DNA of 19,884 bases, taken from contig JBBIVA010000064.1 in NCBI GenBank assembly GCA_037439945.1, positions 1 through 19,884 on the forward strand. Reading direction: 5' to 3'. Each line of letters begins with the position of its first letter. Positions within the stretch are counted from its first letter, which is position 1. This document shows, piece by piece, positions 1 to 8,049 of the stretch. The position numbers were made by a program, and so were the translations under genes. Below the pieces are notes generated by a model. It did not search any database. It was not told the DNA's origin and saw only the letters and a program-made list of their open reading frames with translations. This DNA is from CALEUX01 sp037439945. GTDB lineage: Bacteria; Bacteroidota; Bacteroidia; Bacteroidales; Marinilabiliaceae.

Positions 1-2
1 TC

Positions 3-105
3 TTTAGCGATTTGTCAAAATAGAAGGCATGTAATCAATAACTTAAGACTATTAGTTACTAATGACGGTCATTAAAAAAAATGGCTAAAGACAAATTTGG
101 GTTAA
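3..105 (+). repeat. Left arm of a 103-bp inverted repeat
   Basis: These bases match the reverse complement of 19694-19796 over the full 103 bp with about five substitutions and no gaps by eye. The arm contains an odd-centred palindrome at 60-74 (TAATGAC, one base, GTCATTA), then seven bases later ATG GCT AAA GAC AAA TTT GGG TTA (81-104), which would encode MAKDKFGL. After that codon the two arms diverge and both reading frames soon stop. A palindromic operator right before a start codon resembles an autoregulated TetR-type promoter, but that is inference. The inner edge coincides with the point where the neighbouring superoxide dismutase reading is cut off. Confidence 0.9.
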
Positions 106-386
106 ATAATCTCTAACCGGGCTTTCTCCAATTCAGTACCTTCAATTTCCTTCATAAAATTATTGAAATAACCTCTGTAGTGCAGTTTGTAACAAATTTC
201 AATAGTTGTTGCATCAATTTAAGGCTCAAGTGCATCAAAAGCATTCGGAAGTTCACTAAAAACATGACCATTAAATGTTTCATCAACAATAAAGCCAGCG
301 GCTTTGAATTGTTATTGGTTACAGGTTTGCCCACAACCTCCCAACAAAAAAAACTTATAACTATAAGCCCAATATAAATTTTTCAT
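102..386 (-). pseudogene. Truncated, decayed lipoprotein-type Fe/Mn superoxide dismutase
   Basis: Reading the minus strand from ATG at 386 gives MKNLYWAYSYKFFLLGGCGQ, a lipoprotein-like leader with a cysteine in a lipobox-like LGGC. The same frame continues with FSELPNAFDALEP, IDATTIEICYKLHYRGYFNN and FMKEIEGTELEKARLE. This is the N-terminal helical-hairpin region of Fe/Mn superoxide dismutases (compare ELPxLPYAYDALEP and KHHxxYVNNLN in the family). Two in-frame TAA codons interrupt it, after CNQ and after LEP. The family's first metal-ligand His aligns with Cys (EICYK), and the KHH pair is LHY. The sequence stops after ELEKARLEII where the inverted-repeat arm begins, so the whole C-terminal Fe/Mn domain is missing. 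The gene is non-functional. The family call is confident from the pattern; the lipoprotein nature rests on the short leader only. Confidence 0.85.
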
Positions 387-735
387 GTGTGTATAATTTG
401 ATTTTTAAATGTCACAACTTGGCCCGATTTACCGGAATGCAATGCGCCATAAATAATCATTTCTGTTTGTATGCAGTTTATTGCTTTTGGCTATTTAATG
501 GTAATTTCTTTAAAAGTAAATATTGAAATTAAGAAAACAGATTGTTCTATATAATATTGGTTTACCCCTTAATCATTTATTAAACACATTATAATTGAAT
601 ATGATCACATTACAGAACTATTAAAAACTATCAATTAAAAGGCACCATTATAATTAAATTCTATATCAATGAATTTTATGACAATTGTCATTATGTAACT
701 TTTTGAGCGTTTTTGGCATCATTTGTATGCTTTTA
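387..735. other. AT-rich intergenic region, no gene seen
   Basis: No reading frame with a plausible protein, RNA gene or repeat was recognised between the superoxide dismutase remnant and the asparagine synthetase promoter. Confidence 0.6.
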
Positions 736-766
736 TTTGGTTTTTGATTATGTTTTCGTACTTTTG
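736..766 (+). promoter_or_regulatory. Bacteroidota-type promoter for asnB
   Basis: TTTG at 736-739 and TACTTTTG at 759-766 are separated by 19 bases, matching the Bacteroidota primary-sigma consensus TTTG-N19-21-TAnnTTTG. Transcription would start near 773, about 40 bases before the asnB ATG at 813. Both boxes and the spacing fit, which makes this the best promoter in the window. Confidence 0.75.
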
Positions 767-812
767 CTGATATATTAATATCATTTTATTATTTAACGTA
801 AACAAATAAGCC

Positions 813-2399
813 ATGTGTGGATTTGCAGTTTATACAGGAAGTGACAAGATGTTAAAGCTTGAAATGGCACATGAATTCAGGAAAATTCAGTATAGGGGTC
901 CTGACAACACAATAATCAAAGATTTTGGAGACAACGGTTGGATGGGGTTTCATCGGTTAAAAATCATGGATCTATCAGATGCGGGAAATCAGCCTCTTTC
1001 TTATAAAAATATACACATGGTTTGTAATGGCGAAATTTATAATTTCAGAGGGTTAAGGGAGAAGTATGAGAAATCGTTTCCATTTGCATCACAAAGTGAT
1101 TGTGAAGTAATTTTACCGCTTTTTTTAGAAAAAGGTATTGTAGGTATGTCTCAGGAACTTGATGCAGAGTTTGTTTGTGTAATTTATGATGATGAAAAGA
1201 GAAAATTTTATGCCGCGAGGGATCCCATTGGAATAAGGCCCTTGTTTTATGGGTACACCAACCAAATGGAGATAGTATTTGCAAGTGAAATGAAGGCTTT
1301 GGATAAAACATGTAAAGTTGTTCACCCTTTCCCTCCGGGTTATTGTTATGATGGTGATATGTTCATAAAATATGCAGATTTATCAGATGTAAAAAAGTTT
1401 CATGATCACGAACAGGAAGATATTTTCAGCAATATTAACCATTATCTGACAAAAGCTGTTGAAAAAAGAATGGATGCCGATGCTCCTTTAGGATTTCTTT
1501 GCAGTGGAGGACTTGACTCAAGCCTTGTTTGTGCAATTGCTGCACGTTTAACAACAAAGCCTATTAAAACCTTTGCCGTTGGCATTACAGAAAACCCTAT
1601 CGATACAAAATATGCACGTATTGTTGCTAATTATCTGGGTGCTGATCATACTGAAGTCCTTTTTACCAAACAGGAGATTTTCAATACTCTATCAACCCTT
1701 ATTTACAATATTGAAACATGGGATATTACAACCATCAGGGCATCTATTGGGATGTATTTGGTATGTAATTATATTAGCAGGAACACTGATATTAAAGTTC
1801 TATTAACTGGCGAAATAAGCGATGAAATATTTGGTTACAAATATACCGATTTTGCACCAAGCCCTGAAGCATTTCAAAAAGAAGCCGAAAAAAGGTTAAA
1901 GGAAATATTTATGTATGATGTTCTTAGGGCTGACAGATCAATTTCATCAAATGGACTAGAAGCCAGGGTACCTTTCGGAGATATAGATTTTGTGAAATAT
2001 GTTATGGGAATTTCACCCGAGAAAAAAATGAACTTTACCGGTATAGGAAAATTTTTGCTGCGCAAAGCTTTTGAAGGTGAATATTTACCAATTGATATTC
2101 TATATAGGGAAAAAGCTGCTTTCTCAGATGCAGTTGGGCATAGTATGGTTGATTATCTTAAAGAATATGCTGAAGAATTATATTCCGATGAGGATGTAAA
2201 GGCTGCTGTAAGAAAGTACCCTTATGCAACTCCCTTCTCAAAAGAATCGTTAATGTACCGTGATATATTTGAAAGCCATTTTCCGGGTCGCGCAGAATTG
2301 ATCCCTGCATTTTGGATGCCAAATAAAGAATGGGATAACTGTAATGTTACAGATCCCAGTGCAAGGGTATTGCCAAACTATGGAAATAGCGGGGTTTAG
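813..2399 (+). CDS. asnB: Asparagine synthetase B, glutamine-hydrolysing
   Basis: A 528-aa cytoplasmic enzyme that makes asparagine from aspartate, ATP and glutamine. The N-terminal Ntn amidotransferase domain starts MCGF, so Cys2 becomes the nucleophile after Met removal, which fixes the start. Glutamine-binding residues are visible as R48 (GFHRLKIMDL), N72 (CNGEIYN) and D96 (SDCEVI). The synthetase domain has the ATP-pyrophosphatase loop SGGLDSS at 231-237 and the C-terminal signature LEARVPFGDIDF. The length and the MYDVLRADRSIS stretch are close to E. coli AsnB (554 aa). One oddity is the second nucleotide-site loop, GEISDEIFGYKYTDF (333-347), where E. coli AsnB has GEGSDEVFGGYLYF; one glycine is replaced by Ile and one is absent. 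The gene is monocistronic: it has its own promoter and the next gene is convergent. The call as asparagine synthetase is firm; kinetics or a related amide-forming role cannot be read from sequence. Confidence 0.95.
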   Translation: MCGFAVYTGSDKMLKLEMAHEFRKIQYRGPDNTIIKDFGDNGWMGFHRLKIMDLSDAGNQPLSYKNIHMVCNGEIYNFRGLREKYEKSFPFASQSDCEVILPLFLEKGIVGMSQELDAEFVCVIYDDEKRKFYAARDPIGIRPLFYGYTNQMEIVFASEMKALDKTCKVVHPFPPGYCYDGDMFIKYADLSDVKKFHDHEQEDIFSNINHYLTKAVEKRMDADAPLGFLCSGGLDSSLVCAIAARLTTKPIKTFAVGITENPIDTKYARIVANYLGADHTEVLFTKQEIFNTLSTLIYNIETWDITTIRASIGMYLVCNYISRNTDIKVLLTGEISDEIFGYKYTDFAPSPEAFQKEAEKRLKEIFMYDVLRADRSISSNGLEARVPFGDIDFVKYVMGISPEKKMNFTGIGKFLLRKAFEGEYLPIDILYREKAAFSDAVGHSMVDYLKEYAEELYSDEDVKAAVRKYPYATPFSKESLMYRDIFESHFPGRAELIPAFWMPNKEWDNCNVTDPSARVLPNYGNSGV

Positions 2400-2798
2400 A
2401 ATTATTAAACAACTATGTTTTGTAAACTTAAACACCAATGAACAAAATATATAACAGTAGTGTTCCCCCGAAGATTCGGGGCAGTCAATCCAAGCTGATA
2501 AAATAAATTTTGATCAGAAAAATTATTACAATTTGATTAAAGTAAAATATTAGAAGTTATTCAGGCATAAGCCATGTAATCTTAAAATGTAAATAACCGT
2601 AAAAAACCTGTTTACCAATTAACCTATAATTATTTTAACCAATATTTGGTTTATCCGGGGGCCCTATTCCTTTGGGGATTGAGAGCAGAGGTTCCCTGAT
2701 GTTTTCAACTGCAGCCTTACCAGATTTTATTATTTATCGATAATCAGTGCAACAACTTTAACATAAAATTTTAATATTTAAACAACATTTTTGCAAGG
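2400..2798. other. Intergenic region with a possible coding remnant
   Basis: This gap lies between convergent asnB and the GH105 gene. Apart from the hairpin, a patch at 2635-2733 is much richer in G+C than its surroundings. On the minus strand it reads KSGKAAVENIREPLLSIPKG followed by IGPPDKPNIG and a stop, with a stop only a few codons upstream. It has protein-like composition but no start codon, and I recognise no family. It may be the decayed tail of a lost gene, or chance. Confidence 0.3.
2466..2481 (+). terminator. GC-rich hairpin downstream of asnB
   Basis: CCCCGAA-GA-TTCGGGG is a perfect 7-bp stem 67 bases after the asnB stop. The two-base gap implies that the inner A-T pairs open to form the loop. 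No T-run follows, so it may be a weak or factor-assisted terminator, or part of a small dispersed repeat. Confidence 0.4.
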
Positions 2799-4178
2799 TT
2801 AATTACCCTGCCATTCGCTTTTCAACAGAAAATGAAAAGTGCTGTTTACAGAATTTTTTCTGGCCGGCCGTATTTCAATCTTTTCATTAATTAATAAACG
2901 AATAATCTCAATACCTGCATAAAGCACAGGCCCGTAACCATGATCAGCATAAATACTTTTACCTCTGTTAAAATAATAACTGTTATCATGTGCGAAAGTA
3001 GTGGCTTCACATGTACCATCAACAGCTCCGTTTTCAAGTATCCTTGTTGAAACAGCATTCCACCCTGTTAATGCAACAGGCCCATAAACATGGTTTATCC
3101 AACCTTCATTAATGCCTTTTGCAATGGCAAAAGTAAACATGGCTGTACATGATGTTTCAAGAAATGTATCAGATTTATCCAACATATTATGCCAGAAACC
3201 TGACCCATGTTGCAAACCTGCCAAAGAGCGAACCATTGACCGGTATAAATGAAGTATTTCATCTCTTCCCTTATAACCTTCAGGTAATATACTGAGTAAT
3301 TCAGCCATGGCCATTAATGTCCATCCATTTGCCCTTCCCCAGTAAAACCTTGGATCATAATCTCCTGAGGTTACACTCCATCCGTGATCAAACAGCTCTT
3401 TTTGCGGAATATAAAGTCTGGCCGCCATTTGGGTTATTTGCCTTACAGCATCGTCAAAATATTTTTTATCACCGGTTAGTACTCCCATATTGGCCAAAAA
3501 TGGAACACTCATATACAAATCATCGGCCCAAATTGATAAATATTGAGGTCGGTGACGGGCCAAAGTTCCATCACTTAATCTTACCTGTTTATTAGAAATG
3601 TAATCAGCAATTTGATTAATTAGATTTAAATAATCTTTGTTATTTGTTTTTAAATAGGTTTTAATCATTGCGGCACCAATTGAGCCACAATCATCAAGGG
3701 CATGAAAATCAGGGGTCCTACCCCATCCAAATCTTGCATCTTTACCAAATTTTTCACGATTTGCCATAAAGTACGGCAGGGTTTCCACAACTTTATTAAA
3801 AAAACTGACATTATTTGCAAAATAGGCAGGTTCATCAATTGTGGCGGTTATATAATTAAAAGCCGACAAAACTACACCGTTTGTATATGACCATTCTCCA
3901 GCAAAACCTGGAGCAACCCTTGCATTTTTATTTGGTTGCTTATAGTTGGTTATTTCTTTACCAGTTTCTGAATCAACAATTTTAAGATTACTTGTTGATT
4001 CGTAATATAGTCTTATCCTGTTAATATCCTTTTTAATACTTTCAACAGTTGGCAATTCATAAGCCACCTGGTAAACAGGAATTCTTCCCGAAGCATCGCT
4101 CTGGGCAAACACTTTATTACTGACATTGAATACAAAACCAAAAACTAATACATTGATAAGCAGGTGTTTTTTTTTCAT
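2799..4178 (-). CDS. Secreted GH105-family unsaturated glucuronyl/rhamnogalacturonyl hydrolase
   Basis: Proteins of this family (GH105, YteR-like, same fold as GH88) remove the 4,5-unsaturated uronic acid left on oligosaccharides by polysaccharide lyases. The protein has GEWSYTNGVV, then HALDDCGSIGAA with the adjacent Asp pair where the YteR catalytic Asp lies, IWADDLYMSVPFLA, YWGRANGWTLMAMAELL and LETSCTAMFTFAIAKGI, all typical alpha6/alpha6-barrel motifs. I chose the ATG at 4178 because it starts MKKKHLLINVLVFGFVFNVS and then reaches VFAQS, a standard signal peptide. The frame extends 11 codons upstream to 4211 (MTIAENFINIK), which would bury that signal. Product length is about 459 aa. A periplasmic or surface location is inferred. 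No lyase, SusCD pair or sulfatase is adjacent, so the natural substrate (pectin RG-I, ulvan or other) cannot be decided. Confidence 0.88.
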   Translation of the reverse strand: MKKKHLLINVLVFGFVFNVSNKVFAQSDASGRIPVYQVAYELPTVESIKKDINRIRLYYESTSNLKIVDSETGKEITNYKQPNKNARVAPGFAGEWSYTNGVVLSAFNYITATIDEPAYFANNVSFFNKVVETLPYFMANREKFGKDARFGWGRTPDFHALDDCGSIGAAMIKTYLKTNNKDYLNLINQIADYISNKQVRLSDGTLARHRPQYLSIWADDLYMSVPFLANMGVLTGDKKYFDDAVRQITQMAARLYIPQKELFDHGWSVTSGDYDPRFYWGRANGWTLMAMAELLSILPEGYKGRDEILHLYRSMVRSLAGLQHGSGFWHNMLDKSDTFLETSCTAMFTFAIAKGINEGWINHVYGPVALTGWNAVSTRILENGAVDGTCEATTFAHDNSYYFNRGKSIYADHGYGPVLYAGIEIIRLLINEKIEIRPARKNSVNSTFHFLLKSEWQGN

Positions 4179-4483
4179 TTTAATATTTATAAAATTTTCA
4201 GCAATAGTCATAGGTTTTATTTTAAAACATTATTCCCTGTTAAACCGGTAACACCCTGTAATCATTTCTCCTAAAAAATCAATGAAGGCTCAAATTTACT
4301 TCCATTAATTGTGCAGACACCTTTAACAAATTAATTCTTTTTTAAAACAATATTAATAAGGAAATTATTATAACAGAAAATTTAAACCAAAAAATGATTC
4401 TAACTGAGGGAAAATATTTTAAACTAAAAGTAAATCGGCTTAAATGTCTTAAGTAATTTAATTCCCTTCAGGATGATTTTAAA

Positions 4484-4514
4484 CAAAAACCCTGAAAATT
4501 CTGAATTTCCAGGG
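4484..4514 (-). terminator. Rho-independent terminator of tRNA-Arg
   Basis: The inverted repeat CCCTGAAAATTC (4490-4501) / GAATTTCCAGGG (4503-4514) has one mismatch. On the minus strand it is followed by TTTTTG. It lies 24 bases beyond the 3' end of the tRNA and reads in the tRNA's direction. Confidence 0.75.
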
Positions 4515-4537
4515 TATAAATTTTTGAAATGTTGTAG

Positions 4538-4611
4538 TGATCCGGAAGGGATTCGAACCCCTGACCCATAGCTTAGAAGGCTATTGCTCTATCCAGCTGA
4601 GCTACCGGACC
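4538..4611 (-). tRNA. tRNA-Arg(TCT)
   Basis: The minus strand folds as a cloverleaf: acceptor GGTCCGG/CCGGATC (one G-T pair), D stem GCTC/GAGC, anticodon stem ATAGC/GCTAT with loop CTTCTAA, and T arm AGGGG-TTCGAAT-CCCTT. The anticodon TCT reads AGA, so this is arginine tRNA. The discriminator base is A at 4538. No CCA is encoded, so it must be added after transcription. The gene stands alone between the divergent radical SAM gene and the GH105 gene. Confidence 0.95.
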
Positions 4612-4628
4612 CTTTGTTTTTAGCGGTG

Positions 4629-4636
4629 CAAATATA
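4629..4636 (-). promoter_or_regulatory. -7 box for tRNA-Arg
   Basis: The minus strand reads TATATTTG, matching TAnnTTTG, and ends 17 bases before the tRNA 5' end. No good TTTG sits at the usual upstream distance, so only the -7 element is supported. Confidence 0.5.
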
Positions 4637-4763
4637 AATAAATCTTCCCAAAACATACCGCCCGTCAAATTCTTTTTTACTTTTTATTTCCCTTATAATT
4701 TTAATTTAATCCGGGATGGTTCAATTTACCAAAGAATTTCCTAATGCTATTCATTAAAATATT

Positions 4764-4771
4764 TATGTTTG
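4764..4771 (+). promoter_or_regulatory. -7 box for the radical SAM gene
   Basis: TATGTTTG matches TAnnTTTG and lies 20 bases before the ATG at 4792, giving a leader of about 14 bases. No clear -33 TTTG is seen. Confidence 0.45.
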
Positions 4772-4791
4772 TAAATAAAATAGCCTGAATA

Positions 4792-6597
4792 ATGAAAGTC
4801 CTACTATTTACAGCTCCTTTAACACAACTTAATTCACCTTATCCTGCTACGGCTTATTTAAAAGGGTTTTTGGTGAGTGAAGGTCATGATGTTACTCAGG
4901 CTGACCTAGGCATAGAACTCTTTAATAGGCTTTTCACAAACCAATGGTTATTAAAAATATTTAACCACGTTAACCCAAATGGATATAATTCAGCCAGCGT
5001 TAAGCAAATACTTGATAGCAAAAATGAATACCTGGATTCAATTGAAGCAGTTATAAAATTTCTTCAAGGAAAAGATCCAACCTTAGCCACAAGAATTTGT
5101 AACACAGATTGGTTGCCACAGGGTGAACGGTTCAAAAACATTGCAGATATAAACTGGGCATTTGGTACTATAGGTAATACAGAACTGGCCAAACATATAG
5201 CCACTCTTTACATTGAAGATATTATAGATTTTATTAAGGAAACTATAAACCCACACTTTGAATTAAGCAGGTATGGAGAGCGATTATGTTTGCGATTACC
5301 GGAGATTGACCCTTTACTTAAAATCGTGCAAAATAAAAAGACGTTAATCGATGAATTACTATTAAGTATTGCAGAAGAAAAAATTTGTTCATTTAGCCCT
5401 GAAATGGTGTGTTTCTCAATACCGTTTCCAGGGAATCTTTTAAGTACATTTTACACAAGCAGCTTTATACGCCAGAACTACCCGCACATAACGGTTACCT
5501 GGGGTGGTGGGTATGTAAATACCGAATTACGCCAACTTTCAGATGCACGAGTTTTTGATTTTGCACATTATATAATGCTTGATGAAGGTGAACCGGCTTT
5601 AAGGGCGTTAATAAAACATTTAACTGGTGAAAGTACGAAGGATAAACTATATAAAACCTTTTACAAAGGTGACGACAATAAAGTGAAATTTATTGAAGGT
5701 GATAAAAAACAAAATATTCCATTCAATCAAATACCTGCACCCGATTACTCAGATTTGCCACTTGATAAATATATTTCTCTTATTGAAATTGCAAATCCAA
5801 TGCATAAATTATGGAGCGACGGACGATGGAATAAACTAACCCTTGCCCATGGCTGTTATTGGGCTAAATGTGCATTTTGTGATACTTCATTGCCATATAT
5901 AGCATGTTTTGATGCCTTAGATGCTAAAACAATTTGCGATTATATAGAAAAAATTATGTCCCAAACCGGAAGCAGCGGGTTCCATTTTACTGATGAAGCT
6001 GCGCCACCGCGTTTACTGAGGCAACTTTCAGAAGAATTGATAAAACGCAGAATAACTATTAGCTGGTGGACGAACATTCGGTTTGAAAAATCATTTAACC
6101 ATGAATTGTGTAACTTAATGTCCAGGGCAGGCTGTATTGCCGTATCAGGGGGTCTTGAGGTGGCATCAGACAGGCTTTTAAAAATCATTAACAAAGGAGT
6201 CTCCATTGAGCAGGCATTTGAAACTACACGTAATTTATCGGAAAATGGAATAATGGTACATGCATATTTAATGTATGGGTTTCCAACACAAACACAAAAA
6301 GAAACCCTTGATGGACTGGAAATTGTTCGTCAAATGTTTGAACAGGGTTTATTACATTCAGCTTTTTGGCATAGGTACGCAATGACAGTACACAGCCCAT
6401 CAGGAAGGTTTCCTGAAAAGTTTAATGCTGCAATAATCAAAACTAAAACTGGATCATTTGCCAATAACGAAATATTTTTTACTGATAATCAAAATATTAA
6501 TCTCGAGAGATTGGGAAGTATTTTACGTAAAGCTACTTATAATTACATGCACGGACTACATTTGGACTGGCCTGTAAAAAAATGGCTTAATGTTTAG
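4792..6597 (+). CDS. B12-binding-domain-type radical SAM protein of unknown function
   Basis: This 601-aa protein has the layout of cobalamin-binding-domain radical SAM enzymes. The N-terminal ~280 residues look like a Rossmann-type B12-binding region (VLLFTAPLTQLNSPYPATAYL; MVCFSIPFPGN; ITVTWGGGYVNTELRQL; YIMLDEGEPALRALI). The cobalamin-coordinating DxHxxG motif is absent, so this domain may no longer bind B12 base-off. The radical SAM half follows: NKLTLAHGCYWAKCAFCDTS holds Cys355, Cys360 and Cys363, a CX4CX2C spacing instead of the canonical CX3CX2C. Further motifs are FHFTDEAAPPRLL, a strand-4-like SGGLEVASDRLLKIINKGV and HAYLMYGFPTQTQKETLDGL. The spacing comes directly from the DNA and does not need a frameshift to explain. 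Possible roles include methyl transfer or other radical chemistry on an unidentified substrate; neighbours are unrelated and give no clue. The family call is firm, the reaction unknown. Confidence 0.85.
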   Translation: MKVLLFTAPLTQLNSPYPATAYLKGFLVSEGHDVTQADLGIELFNRLFTNQWLLKIFNHVNPNGYNSASVKQILDSKNEYLDSIEAVIKFLQGKDPTLATRICNTDWLPQGERFKNIADINWAFGTIGNTELAKHIATLYIEDIIDFIKETINPHFELSRYGERLCLRLPEIDPLLKIVQNKKTLIDELLLSIAEEKICSFSPEMVCFSIPFPGNLLSTFYTSSFIRQNYPHITVTWGGGYVNTELRQLSDARVFDFAHYIMLDEGEPALRALIKHLTGESTKDKLYKTFYKGDDNKVKFIEGDKKQNIPFNQIPAPDYSDLPLDKYISLIEIANPMHKLWSDGRWNKLTLAHGCYWAKCAFCDTSLPYIACFDALDAKTICDYIEKIMSQTGSSGFHFTDEAAPPRLLRQLSEELIKRRITISWWTNIRFEKSFNHELCNLMSRAGCIAVSGGLEVASDRLLKIINKGVSIEQAFETTRNLSENGIMVHAYLMYGFPTQTQKETLDGLEIVRQMFEQGLLHSAFWHRYAMTVHSPSGRFPEKFNAAIIKTKTGSFANNEIFFTDNQNINLERLGSILRKATYNYMHGLHLDWPVKKWLNV

Positions 6598-6763
6598 TAA
6601 CTTTTTTATTTGTTTAATAAATAAGTAAATAATCCATTTTTTATTATCACTATAACAACCTAAATTTTGAAAGGAGAACAAAATTATAGAGAACCACCAA
6701 TCTTTGACAGTATTAACTATTTACTACATGAAAGCAAACCTAATTCCGATTTTTAAAATAGAA

Positions 6764-8008
6764 TTATTTCTTCTTAAATTTTTTTTTCTTCTTAACCACG
6801 CTTTCCAATTCAATTTGTTCCTTTATTAACGATTGCCAGTCGTGTGTTGAAGCGGGTGAAAAATCAATAGTAGCTTCATATTCATTTTTATCGATTTTGA
6901 GAAGTGTAATTGGTTTATCCAAAAAACTTTCGATTACAGCCAGGGTTTCCCTTTCTTCCTTGCTGCAAAAAGAAATAGCTGTACCTTTTTTGGTTCCACG
7001 ACCTGTACGCCCCACCCTATGCACATAATTTTCAGGTTCAACAGGCAAATCGTAATTAATTACAAATTCAACATTTGGAATATCAATACCCCTGGCACTT
7101 ACTTCAGTAGCAATTAAGACCTTGCAGGTACCATCCCTAAAACTTTCCATTACCAAAGATCTTTCTTTCTGGTCTTTATCTCCATGAATTGTTAAACTCT
7201 TAATATTGACACGATCTAAAGCCTTAGCAACCCTTTCAGCCCGAACCTTTGTGCGCACAAAAACCAGTATTTTGCTTTCAGAGTTCTCTTTAATAATATG
7301 CTCCAAAAAAAATCTTTTATCATCCATTTCAATATAAGCGACTGAATGATTTATATTTTTTGATACGGGATCTTTAGGTGAAATTTGAATACGAACTGCA
7401 TGTTTAACTAAACCATAAGCCAGATCCTTTATTTCTTCATTAATGGTTGCCGAAAAAAACAGGGTTTGTCTGTTTTTAGGAATTCGCTTAAATAACTGCT
7501 GCATATCTTTTAAAAAACCAAGTTCTAACATATGATCAGCTTCATCCAGTACCAGAATTTCTACTCCTTTAAATGATATAAACCCCTGGCTTGCCAAATC
7601 AAACATCCTTCCGGGGGTAGCAACAAGAATATCAACGCCTTTACTTAATTTTGAGATCTGGGGCGTTTGGTCAACCCCACCAAACAGTCCTAAAACATGC
7701 AATCCGGTTCCCGATAATAAACTCTCAAATACACCAGCCACCTGAATTGCAAGCTCATGCGTTGGAACCATAACCAGGCATCTTACTGAATAATTTTCAA
7801 CCACTGCCAGCCTGGTGCATAACAGTTGAATTACAGGAATAGAAAAAGCACCTGTTTTTCCCGTTCCGGTTTGAGCAATTGCCAAAATATCTTCCCCCCG
7901 CAATATGGGAGGAATACATTTAAACTGTATATCTGTAGGCTTTTTGAAATTAAGATTTTCAAGATTTCGTTTTAACCGGGGTATAAAGTTGTACTTTTCA
8001 AATTTCAT
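6764..8008 (-). CDS. DEAD-box ATP-dependent RNA helicase (RhlE-like)
   Basis: This 414-aa helicase unwinds RNA duplexes using ATP and typically acts in ribosome assembly, RNA decay or cold adaptation. Its motifs in order are a Q motif (KPTDIQ, Gln28), AQTGTGKT at 45-52 (Walker A), PTHELAIQ, TPGR, VLDEADHM with DEAD at 155-158, SAT at 186-188, VFVRTK, ATEVSARGIDIP and HRVGRTGRG at 330-338. The tail is short and very basic, ending VVKKKKKFKKK, which usually aids RNA binding. The core plus short basic tail resembles RhlE-group proteins of Bacteroidota, but the exact subgroup (RhlE, DeaD, SrmB) is not certain. The start begins MKFEKYNF at 8008. The 5' leader contains a hairpin and a small ORF, described separately, that could regulate it. 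Confidence 0.93.
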   Translation of the reverse strand: MKFEKYNFIPRLKRNLENLNFKKPTDIQFKCIPPILRGEDILAIAQTGTGKTGAFSIPVIQLLCTRLAVVENYSVRCLVMVPTHELAIQVAGVFESLLSGTGLHVLGLFGGVDQTPQISKLSKGVDILVATPGRMFDLASQGFISFKGVEILVLDEADHMLELGFLKDMQQLFKRIPKNRQTLFFSATINEEIKDLAYGLVKHAVRIQISPKDPVSKNINHSVAYIEMDDKRFFLEHIIKENSESKILVFVRTKVRAERVAKALDRVNIKSLTIHGDKDQKERSLVMESFRDGTCKVLIATEVSARGIDIPNVEFVINYDLPVEPENYVHRVGRTGRGTKKGTAISFCSKEERETLAVIESFLDKPITLLKIDKNEYEATIDFSPASTHDWQSLIKEQIELESVVKKKKKFKKK

Positions 8009-8049
8009 TTCTGATATTTAATTTATTTCATCTGTTTATAATTTGTTTT

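Noticed and set aside
180..377. A 65-codon plus-strand open frame at the left end
   Set aside because: It lies opposite the superoxide dismutase remnant, whose minus-strand translation matches a known family; the plus frame has no recognisable content.
2799..4178. A polysaccharide utilisation locus around the GH105 gene
   Set aside because: No SusC/SusD pair, lyase, sulfatase or regulator is adjacent; the barrel protein at 12412-15279 is distant and lacks a SusD partner.
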